A stretch of 64,000 nt of DNA, taken from positions 949,160 through 1,013,159 of the forward strand of contig VXAI01000273.1 of assembly GCA_013399305.1 (NCBI GenBank), read 5' to 3'. The notes below the pieces were generated by a model, which was not told the origin of the DNA, did not search any database, and saw only the letters and a list, made by a program, of their open reading frames with translations. Position numbers and translations under genes: made by a program. The DNA comes from Rostratula benghalensis. Taxonomy: Eukaryota > Chordata > Aves > Charadriiformes > Rostratulidae. This document shows, in pieces, positions 27,501 through 39,500 of the stretch; positions within the stretch are counted from its first letter, which is position 1, and the number at the start of each line of letters is the position of its first letter.

Positions 27501-30500
27501 ATTAATTCTTCAAATTTGTGTGGAATTAGTTTCACTAACACCGTAAGCACGCTCAGGAAGACTACCCATATGCCCTAGCAGATCCTTCATTCTCAAACTC
27601 TGTTCCTTATCATAGTTCTTCTTCTGTGATATTGCTACTTGAAGTCTGTAGATAACTTTTGCCCCTTTCTACAGAAAAGTAATGATCAAGGTGCTCTCAA
27701 GAAGAGGGTCTGAAGTGCATGTCACGTTAAAATAAGTGATTTAATTTACAAATAAACAAACATGCTGTCTTTTTTGGCAGACTGACAGCCTTCTGTAAAC
27801 CTCCCTCATCTGTCAAGCCTTCTGTGCAGAGCAGGAAACTGCATATTTTGAGCTTGCTGTAGACAGCCACACCAAGCTAAGTGTTGCTACTGCATCTGAG
27901 AGTAGCTTCGAGTTATGCTTAATCTTATGTGGTGATAATGCAGCTGTGCAGTGAATCAGGTCTATTCACTCATCTGACAGAAAAAAACCTGAGTGGTTTG
28001 GTGTTTTTCAAATTTGGTGGGATGGTTTTCCACTGTATCAGCAAACAGATCTGTGCAGCTGTATGATCACTGGTTCTGATTTTGGGGAGGAGGCATAAGG
28101 TAGGAAGAGGGAAGAGATGAATAATCCTTTAATTGACAGTTTGCACTTGGTGTGTTAACTCTAAGGTGCAGCTGCATTCTGTGAAGAGTTACTCAAAAAG
28201 TTTAGGAGAGAATGCGGCTTTTTATTCACCACGGGGAAAAAAAACAGATATGTGGGGAACACGGATGAAGACAAACACTGCTAGTCTGTTAAAAATCTTA
28301 GTATAAATCAGTGGTGTTTAGAGTTGTGATTGACCCATCCTCACATCAGATTGTCAGCTGGGAAGAAATCTTTTTTTCTCTTCGTCCTAGCATTTTCTCC
28401 ATTGCAGCCTGCCTAACAGTGAATTGTGAAGAATGGGGAGACATGCTGTGGGTCGGGTTTGATGTTGATACCAGTGATTGAGAGACTTCTCAGTACTCAT
28501 TACTAAGAACTCATCAGTAAGCCCATTTTCAATATTACCAGTTCTCTGAGCTTTCTGTTGTCCTTTAATAATTTCACTGCTTTTCTTTATCCCACAATCC
28601 TCCCAAGTGTCTTTTGAGAGCTTTGTCTTCTACAAATGTTTTTGATGAGGGAAAACAAATGCTCTTTACTCTTCAAAGTGAACTTTCTTTAGAAGGGTTT
28701 TTTACTTAGGGTGTTTCTCCAAATCCTGCAAATGCTGATTTGGGAGGGGTGGGGGGAGAGGAGCTGGGGCTGGGGGAATGACAGAAAAGAAGAACAGTGT
28801 GTTATGTTGTCCTACCAAGTCTTCCTTTGATAAAGTGGGATGTATTATCAGTGATCCAATTTCTTAGGGTAGTGAGGGCTGTCTGTGCACACAACTTACT
28901 ACCTTTTGTCTGCTTCTCTACTGAAGTAAAATACAAACCACAAAAGTTCTGCCATAATAGTGCTTCTGTGAATGGCTCTTGTCTGGTTTAAGAAAGTAGC
29001 TGCATAATCAGAATGGCTTTAATTTATGGACAGGTTAGATGAGAAATTAACACCTGCAGTTAAAATAGGTATAAATTCTTTCCCTTCTCTGGTGCTTCTG
29101 GGTACCTTTGTGTTAGTGGTAGGGATCAGTAAAAGAGAACCCAGTTGTACATGATGTTTCAGATTTTTAGAAGAGGAAAAAAACCAAAGCATTTAAACAC
29201 TTCTTATGCTTTCTTACTTAGAAAGACCTTATTGTTGACTCCAGAAAAATACCTTGGTGTTCCTTCAGTATCATGTCTCTTCATATCAGTTTTTCTTGAA
29301 CTGAAAGGGAGAAACAAAGACTTTCTTTTGCAGCTTCATCTGAACCTTCCAAAGCAATTGTGTGATTAAGTTGCAGTTTAAGAGGACTTAATATATTCTA
29401 AAATGAAAATGAATTTGTTTAAAAATTGAAGTATGTCTCAAAACAAGCTTTATTTACTGAGAGGTGCTTTTTTGTTGTTGCTGTTTATTCTTAAATAATC
29501 TGAAGCTAAGACCTGTTTATGTATTGGAGAAAAACAAAAAAGATCAAATTATACTAGTAATTTTTTTTTTTTCTGATTTGTATATCCTTGTAGATTTCCT
29601 AGTGGAAATCTATTCCTTTGCAGGCTTCTTTACAAGAAGTTTAAGCCTCTCTGAGAATAAACTTGCTTTCTTCATTTTCCTTCATACTTTAGAAGTAGTA
29701 CACAAAGGTCACCAGCTCCTAAAAGTTACAAGGTGAGAAGCCCTGAATGATACGGATCACTGCTGTAAACACCAAAGCTTGCAAGGGAATTTCACACTCC
29801 TGTTTCAGCTGGAGTAATATATTCTGCTGAGAAATCTTGTTTAGGCCAGGATGTCATACCAATATCCAGATGCAAATAAGTAATATTATAGCTTTCAGTT
29901 GGAGAGTTGGTGTTTCACTGTGCAGATAGGTGCTGTCTATAGATATTTTGGACTCCAGTATTTTACTTTAGAAAGCATAAAATCGTGTTTATTCTTTGCA
30001 TTAAAACTCAACCCCCTCCTTTTAGAACCTTACATTACAAAGTGCATGTCATTATCTGTTTCACTGTTAAGCTCAGAAGTGTTTCATGTAAAGTGAGTTA
30101 TAAAATTCTTGGTGAGGGTAAACCCAGGAGATTGGATTGCTCCTTTAACTGTGTACGTATCACAATCGCTATTTTGCCTTTTTACTGTATATTAAAAGAT
30201 CTCCAGGACTTTTGATCAGTTGTCCTCTACTATGAATTTATTTTTGAACTGATAAAGAGATTAATAAAGCATCTTCCATTTCAAAGCAGAATTCATATTG
30301 TACAATTATTTTTTTTTTTAATCCACAGTTTGTATCCTAAGGATATGAGTTTTTTCCTTTGGCAGTTCAATGTAGAGAATTTGGAATTTTAAAAAAAATG
30401 CACTTGCAGTTTCAAAATTACCCACAATAAGTGCCTCCCTTTTAAATGTTTTTGTTGAAAAGGGTGGTAGTGATTCTGAAGGAGGTTATATTTGTATATG

Positions 30501-33500
30501 CTGTAAGATCTTAAATTCAAATGAATTGTAGAAATGCAGAGTATTGTGACTTGTAAAGCTCCCTTGTTCTCTTTTTCCTTTCTTGTTTTATTTTTGGGTT
30601 TTTTTTCAGGTATGCATTCCTCAACAGCCACAGAACTGTTTGTTACTGGAGCTTTGCCAACCTCTGGAACATTTCCACCAACATCTGCTTTATCAGCATA
30701 TCAGCATCCCAACACTTTCAGCAGTAGAAACTTTGCTACTACCCCTTCTCTTACTCTTCAAGATACTACTTTCAGTGCTACGTCCAACGGTCTTTTAAGT
30801 ACCCCTGATCCTTTATTACAGATTAAAACGTCACAAAGCACTGTTCCAACTGCTTTGACTTTTGAGCGTTTGGGCAGTTCTGTTCTAAGTACCAGTATAC
30901 CACCTCAGTCATCAACGTATCGTTCTGCTCAAGAATCTGCACCCCATCTTTTGCAGCCTCAATTTAGTTTGTTGCCTTCAACCCTTGGAGGAGCTCAGCA
31001 GGTTTCTCAGGCGTACAGCACCTCTGTCTTTACCGGTTCCACTGCTTCTATCGATAGAGCCCTTCAGCGAGAATGTAGTGTTATTAAACACCATCAGCGG
31101 CCTTCAAGTACTCAGTCTGTTCAGGCTCAACTGACTGTTTCCCAGCATTCCTTACACAGCTATTTAACGAGTACAAGTGGAGTTAATTTTCAGGATACGT
31201 CTAGGCACTCAGCATTATCCTGCAGTCCAGTTGGAGATGTTACTCAGGTGAGCAACGGAGGACCACAGCAGAAGACTTCTCAAGTCACAGTGGAACTTGC
31301 TCAGTCGTACACGTCTGCAATTCCATCGCCTGGTTTTCCATCTGCTTCTACAGCAAAAGTGAAAAACTGCTCCATGAAGCAGCCTCCAAGGTCAACGAAG
31401 ACCCCCAAGCCTCAAAGTGTGGCTCCCGCTGTGCAGACACAAAGCTATGCCAAAACTGCACAAAACCAGAGTTCTGTCATTACAGGCCAAGCACAGATCT
31501 ATTCTACAGCACAGCTCCCGAGCCTCTTGTCAGTCAGCCAATCCCAAAACTACATTTCATCCCAGGCTCAGAATGTGGCACCTGTCAGTCACTCACAGGA
31601 TTTCTCATCCAGCAAGGTTGAGAAGCTGCCCTCACTGTATAAAACGTTGACTTTTTCTGGGCAATCGCAAACTATTACTTCTGATAGTCCAACTCTAAGT
31701 TACTCCTCAGAGGAACAGGTATTGACTTCAGTTCCAAATGAGAACTACTCTGGGCAAACAAGGGAACATTCTTCCGTCAGCCAATCTCAGAGCTATTCTT
31801 CTAGTCACTCTCAGGGTTTATCTCCAGTTAGCCAATCCCAAGTTAGTTTTTCATCTCAATCACAAGTTTTATCAGCTGTTAGTCCTTCAGAAAGCTATTC
31901 TTCAGGGCAGTCTTTACCATTAACATCGCCTTCTCTTTCCTTTAATGCCTCTCCTCGGATACAAACTCTTCCAGCCTCAAGTCCTAATCAGAGCTATATT
32001 CCTTTACATTCTTCTCAGAACTCTCAGTCACAAGAATCCTCCTCTCCGCAGTCTCAAAAGTTTTTGCCACCTGTCCAGTCTCCTCCTTTTGCATCACCAG
32101 TTCATTCACAGACACTGCAGAACAACAGGCCTTCCTCAGAAACAAAGTCGTATGTTAAAAGGAAGTCTGACTCTAATTTGTATGCCTCATCAAAACAAGA
32201 GGAGGAATTAGCAATGCAGGATATGCAGGCATTGCAACAGCAAGCCACTCTTGAATCTTCCACTCAAAGGCTAACGGATGAGGAGATCAATGCTCAGGAT
32301 GCATCCTATAGGGTCTCAAAAGCAGATGACAGATACTCTCAAAGCGTAATCAGAAGTAACTCTCGTCTTGAAGATCAAGTTGTTGGACTTACTCTTCAAG
32401 GAACAAAAAAAGATGAAAGAATGGTCAATTCTGTAGAACAGCTTCCCCAACATATTGGCCATATCACTAGCCTAAGCCATGATATAAAAAAGACAGCTAA
32501 TTTAATGCAAACAACACAAGTAACTGTGAGTGCTAAAGAACTAAACCAGCAACATCCTCTTATGCATAAGGTACACGAAAGTAAAGCTCAAGAGCAGCAA
32601 GGCCAAGTCATTAGTACACCTTCACAGGTTCAACCTCATGCTTTAAGACACGGTCATCAGCTGTGTTTGCCCAGTGCACAGGTACTTCTGGAATCAGCCT
32701 GCGACTTGCAGATTCTTCATCAGTCAATACTGCAGTCAGGTTTGGGGCAAGCAAAGGCATCACCACAAGTGCAAAGAATACAGAGTCCTCAACAGGTAAC
32801 ACATCCATTCCTTCAGATGGATGGTCATATTATTCAAAGTAATGGGGGTCATTCTCAGCAACAGCTTCATACTCAGAATTCAGAAATAATTAAAATGGAC
32901 ATTGAGCCCTCCAAACCACTACAGCAACATTTGCCAAAAGACCATTTTACTCAGACAAATCAACATGATTCAAAAAGTCAGTTTGTTTCACTTAGTTCAA
33001 TATGTTTCCCAGAATCTATACTTCTCAGTGACGAAAGGAATATATTATCCAACGTGGATGACATCTTAGCAGCAGCAGCCTGTGGAGTGACACCGCCTGA
33101 CTTTGCCAAATCAGCTTCTAATGAAGAGGAAATGCAGTCTGTCGAGAATAGTGAGGAGGCTAAAACACAGTTCCGATCGATGGATGTAAGACACGTGTCT
33201 TCTGGTTTCAGTGCCTCACCTACAGTGGTTGGAAAGCCAGCAAGCATAAGTAATATTTCTCTCAATGGAGGCCAAATTACTATAAATCTTACCCCAGTGT
33301 CATCAATACAGGCCAAAACTGTGAATCTTGATCAACAGCACATTGAAACACCTGATCAAAACGTACCAACGAGAATAACCTCTCCCACCCTTGGCCATGG
33401 TCAAGAGGAGCAAGAACAAGGGTCTATTCCAGTGAAGAAACAATCTAGCATCAGTCATGAATCTGAAGAAGATAACGACGTTTCTGCTGATGGTACGCTG

Positions 33501-36500
33501 AATGCAAGGGAGACAGAATTTGCTTCGAGCGGTAAGAGTCTGAGTGAAGAAAGTGCAGCTTCAGAGAACGATTTTAATATGGGTGGTGATGATGGTACAG
33601 CAGCAGGTAACCAGTCAAAAGGTCCATTGCAGCCACTGTCTGTGCCCCAAAGTGGAGATGGAACTGTTACTAGAACTGAAGAAGAATGCCAAGATTTAAC
33701 TCAAGGGAACCTTCAGAAGAAAAAAAGCAAAGGAAAAAGCCAAAATAAAAATGCTGCAGAAGATGACAGTGCAATTCATAAACAGGGTAAAAGAAGCGGA
33801 CAGTGTAAACGACAAAATTCAAGAGGAAGTGACTCATGTTTGACATACTCTTCTCCTGTTTCTGAAAGTTGTTATGATACTTACCAGCATCAGGAAAGAA
33901 TGAGGCAAAAAATTAAAGAAGTTGAAGAAAAACAGCCTGAAGTCAAAACAGGATTTATCGCATCTTTTTTAGACTTTCTAAAGTCTGGACCTAGGCAACA
34001 GTTTTCAGCTCCAGCTGTGCGAATGCCAAACAGGACTAGGCGACCGGTTGCCCAAGTAGTTCGTGCCCCTTGTCTGCAGTCCTCTGCAAAGCCTCAGCCA
34101 CCACCAGCAGCACCTGTAGCTGCTGAGGTTAGTGGAGAAAGTCCAACCAAAAAAGTTGATGAAGAACTTAAGAAAAATTTAGAAACGTTGCCTTCGTTTT
34201 CTTCTGATGAAGATGATTCTGTAGGGGGTAACCATGATCTTCAGAAGAGCATCACCACTGCATTGTCAGCTCTGGATGATACATCTGACAGAAAGAACAA
34301 ACCAGGTAAAATGGTTCCTGCAAGTGCATGTGCTAAAGTTCTGTAACTGATGGGGAAAGTTCTGTAAAGTTCTGTTCAGTAGCTGATGGGGAAAAAATGA
34401 AAAAATAATTGTAGTTATCTCCAGTTCAGGTAAAAGCTCTGATTTGTTTTGGTTTTAATCACAGCCGTAATTAAGAGTTCTCTTCAAAATGTGTGTTGAC
34501 TATAAACTAAACTTGTGTTTTCCACAGTTAGAAAATATGTAGATAAACGTTTTCATGCTACTTAAGTAAGACTCTTCTAATGCTGAAAAGGTGTTTTAGC
34601 CCAGAATTGGAGTAATGTGTCTATTCCCTCGTCTCTGGCTTGGAATGCTAAATATGATTTTCATCTGGAAACCTCAACAAACTGTCATGTCAGATGTTTT
34701 TAAATACTTTAAAACAAAATTTAGCAACAGAAAGTATTGATAATTGCCATCAACAGAGGTTAAGTTCTTCCTAGGTGGAGTAAAACATGAACATTCTATG
34801 ATGAGAGTTGCACAGAATGTGTTTCTGAGAACAGGTTTTGCTCTTGTGAACTCAGCACTGGTTTGGCTGGTTGTGTGCAAGATGGGAGTCATTTGACTTT
34901 GATTTTGGCCATAGTTAGTCAAGAGTGGTGTAGCTTCTTGTTGATACACTGTTAACAAAAGAACAAAATTGGTTTGGGCAGGGAGGGGCAAGCAGCAACC
35001 ACCCATCACTGAGCAGCAATTAGTTTTCCACATACTTCTCATTTCCACGTGCTTTGTTTATGTCCGTGTTCATAACTTGTAGCTGATGGTGCTTTGTTCT
35101 GAAGTATTTTCAACATACAACGTATTTTTGCCTAGATGGACATTTTCAGTAAAGTTTGCTTTCTCTGGTAAGCAATTAAAAACTATCCAGCCAATCACAA
35201 AACTGTACTAATTCAAGAGATATGCCACCGGCTTCCAAAGTAATCACAGGGAGAAAATGAAACATTTCTTAAACTCTTCTCAGGAGCCACGAGCTATAAG
35301 CTGGTTCTTAACAAAATAGATAATTAAATAATTTTTTTTAGATTAAAGGGGAGAAGGATAGTATTTTTCCCTAGAGGTGATATGAATTACTGAAAAATAC
35401 ATAGCACAATTGAACTTATGTTGTAATAATCAGATCTAAAATACCAGAAAAAGGTTACAGAATACACGATATACTAAACAATACTTCATCCTAATTACTG
35501 TTCTGTTTTGTTCTGTGGATATTTCTATGAAATTCTGTGTAAGTTCATGCATTTGGAAATTCTGTTATGGAAGATGAAGTTCCTCATGTTTCTTTCAGTT
35601 GAATATGTATTTTAAACGAGAAAGCAGTGCCCTTTGTTTCCCCCAGAAGGCCATGGACAATGCTGTGATTTGAGCCTCTTGCTGAATTTGTTAGCTTTAA
35701 TAAGCCACGTTCTGTACACAACTTCCTACAGAAATATTTCAGAAGTTTTTTGTTCATTGGGCATTTCCATTAGGATTTTATTTGCAGTGATTTTTTTTTC
35801 ACAGTATTTTTGTATCTTCTTTAATATTCAGAAGGTTGAAACATTTATACCAATAACTCCTTGAATTCACCTTTCTGTTTTGTATATGAGGCTGTTTGTA
35901 GATCATACAAGATGCTTAGTGTGCTTAGAAGTAGATGATGTCTTCCCTACTCACTGTTATTTTGCAGATTTTCTAGGAATTCCTTCCTCTGTCTGTTTTT
36001 GTACATAAGTATGGAAAGACAAATACTAAAACATAGTCTTTTGTGGGTAGTATTAAGTAGTATGTGTAGAGTTACCTGCTGTTCTGAAGAACGTGTAAAT
36101 ATATTTGGGGAATTAATAATGCCATGTCTACACCTGCGCAGCTTTCACTGAACAGAGAAATACAACGTTTGCAATAATGTGATATGGTTTATCCAGAACC
36201 TATTTCATGGCTTAGCAATTTTACTGAATTGCTCTCCTGAATCTTAATGTATCTGGTATATAGCTTTTGTGTCAACTTATTAGTTTGATATTTAATTAAT
36301 TTGTTTTGGATGGATCAGTTTTGTTAAAATACATCATTATCATTTTTTCTATTTTTTTTTTCAAGTGTAAAGATCAACAAATAACAGTGATTGTAACAAA
36401 ACTGTAAAATGATTATCTTCTCCAGTTTGAAGTTAGTTCCCTAAGTGATACTAGTAATTAGATAATATAACTTGATTTCTTTTAGATAGCAAGTAAGTGT

Positions 36501-39500
36501 TAAAACTAATATGTATAAAAGAGTCTACAATAATATAGAAAAAGGATTGTAATTTAATTTTTTTTTCAGTTGGGAAAGAATAGTAATTTTGAATGCGGGA
36601 GTTCCCTTTGGCTCTCAGGCATGAGGAGAAGAATGTTCTTTCCCTTCTTTGTTTTGATAATCAGTTCTCATTGCTGACTTCTGCTAATATTAAAAATTAT
36701 TATGATACTGCCAAAGTTTTAATCTGAAAATTCCAGTTACATCATTAGAAGATATCTCTACATCTATATATAGATGTCCAAAAGTCATAGAGCAAATATT
36801 TTCATTTCATAGGTGTTTCCCTTTCCTCCATCTGATTTTAAAAAGATTTTACTTATTATCTCTACAATTGTAGCTGCTTATTCGCACTAAGTACAACAGT
36901 ATTTCCTGTTGATTATGTCTGTAACTATCAAATTGTTTTCTAAAGCATTTGTTACTCACCTTATTATTTCTAGATCCTAATATATGCATCAATTGAATAC
37001 AGAGGCATACTAGCTGCAGTTATTTGGTTTTGTTTAAGGATTAGCTGTGGCCAAGATGATGCTTGTATTTTAGCTCTTATAATGGGTGTTTTTTCTAGAA
37101 TAGTTGTGTTTAATTTGTAACAGGAAAGAAGAAAAATAACTCTGTAGCTCCCATTTTGATAATTGAAGTAAAATGTGGGTTTTTTCTTCAGAAGCTGAAA
37201 AAATGGCAGTTGTTACTGCTGCTGCCACTACTGCTGTAATAAAGCAGGAGTCTCCGCAGACAACTGCTCCTGTAGTCAGTGTGCAGGAGAAAATGAATCC
37301 AGCTGATGCCTTAAAAGTAGCTCAACAGGATGCTGTGACTTCAGACCAACTGGCAAAAACACAGGCAGCTGTTGCAATAGAAGGATGTACTGACGAGGAG
37401 AACACGGACAGTGGAGGAGAGGGCATGTACAGAGAACGTGATGAATTTGTAGTGAAGATTGAAGATATAGAGACACTAAAGGTAATCTGGGTGCTTGCTT
37501 GCGGGTGGAGGGAGGGGGGTTGAAATAATCACAAAAGTCCTGCATATGAATTTAGCCTCAACAAACTACCAAAAGGAGAAAGGCTGCAGATTAGTTTTCT
37601 GTTTCTATGCTAATATTCCCTGTATGCTGCCAAGATGCCTTAAAGGTGTCTTTCTAGTGCAGGTTATGAATATGTTTTGTATGTACATAATCTGTTTGAT
37701 GCTACATACATAATAAAGTAAACCTACATGCTGGTAAGCTGTTAGAACTTGGAATTACCTTTTTTAATATTAAAAGGCAGATTTTTTTTTTTTTAAAGAT
37801 AGCAGTAGGCTTTTAAGTGTGAGGTGTTGAGGAAATGACTTGTGGACTTGTGCAAAAGATCTTGGAATTGTAAGGGGGTTAATCTGTGAGGGATTTTTTT
37901 TTTTCTGGAAGGGGTTCTGCTTGCTATTCTAGTAAGAAATGGCTTCTGTAATGACAGCTCTTCATATGAGTTTACAGGAATGTTTCTTGGGTTTGATTTC
38001 TTGTTTTGTTTTAGTTTTGTTACTTCTCCTTTATAAATTCTTCTGCATGTTTGCCTTTCCTCTTTTTTTTTTTTTGCTATCATAGCCAGAAATATTCTCA
38101 CCATTAATTTCTAAGACTTTTGATTACTTGTCTATGTGTTCATCCTCTTGAGCTTAAGTTTCAAATTAATTCATGTATCTTTGTAACATATGACAAGTGT
38201 TACCAGTTCTAAAATATTCCCTTGTGACTTACAAAACTGGTTGTTGTTGTTGTTGTTGTTTTGTTATATTTTGAACTTGAAGTTTTGTGGTGTTTATTTT
38301 GTTAGTTATTTAAACAATAATGAAAAAGGAAACTGGTATTTTATTTTACATTTTCCTAAAAGAGTGGCTTTGAATTAGTAATTTGCATGTAGGATTTACA
38401 GAGAATTCTCATTTGAGTTAATACATTAAAAATGCATAAAAATACAATTTTTTAACATAGTTTAGGTGAAGAGGAAAATAAACTTTTTTTTTTTCTTTTT
38501 GTTAAGTTAAACTGACAGTATAAAATCTGGTTCGCTAATTCACACTGAACTATCTCTTTTCACATTCGTGCAAACATCATGCTGTAATGTACCTGGGTTT
38601 CTGTTACAGAATTTCTAGGGGCCTGAAATCTTTTTGCTCCTTGTTGCAATCCTTGCATTTTTGTTTTAAAAAATAGTTCACACATCAAAAGAATAAAAAA
38701 GGGAAAATATTATGTTGTTTTATAAAAGATATTTTTGTGGCTCAGTTGAACGGCACACCGGTTAAGATGTTACACCATAGGCAAAGCTGGTTGGCACAAC
38801 TTCATCACTGTGAAAGCAAAATTTATAGATTGCATTATACTTATTGTTGTTCATGGCACACTGTCGTGGTGAGAATGGCATGTAATGACTGAGGGTTTGG
38901 AATTTTGAATGACATTTCCATTTTATTCCTGGGTAACTTGCTCAAAAAATATCATGCACAAACATAATTCTGGGGATAAATAAGCACTATTTTTAGCAGA
39001 TAATCTTATGTTCTTACAGGTTGCTTTGCAAACAGGGAAAGAGCCTCCAGCTATTTGGAAAGTACAGAAGGCTTTATTGCAAAAGTTTGTTCCTGAAGTG
39101 CGAGATGGACAGAGAGAGTTTGCTGCTACAAACAGTGTGAGTCTTAAAAATTCTTTCTGAAGCCTCATGGGAACTGATTTCCTTAATGGAAGTCTAGGAA
39201 ACACAATAAAATGTGATTCTGACATGCATCCTTGGGGGGAATCCTTGGATTTCTTCCTACTCTAAAATTTTCTCTAAATATATTCATGGACAGATTCTTG
39301 GCTTTCCAGCATGGGTTCTTTGGTATCATTCAGGCTGTGGAAGGGAACCAGAATAAAGTCAGTGGACACGGGCTTGTAAACAAACTGCTTTGTGCAACAG
39401 AAAGGATACAGATAGAACACAATTTCAACAGATAGCCCTTTGCCAGGCAGATAATTCTTTTGAGATAACACATGGGGGAGGATTAAACAAAGGGAGATAA

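Noticed and set aside
30534..30609. Upstream ATG and hydrophobic leader joined to the exon 4 frame, resembling a signal peptide
   Set aside because: The stretch is the T-rich polypyrimidine tract and branch region before the acceptor at 30608-30609; QSER1 continues from exon 3 in phase, and a secreted form would contradict its nuclear role.
34790..34806. ATTCTATGAT-like string resembling the CR1 3' terminal repeat
   Set aside because: Only about ten bases match and the flanks do not resemble CR1.
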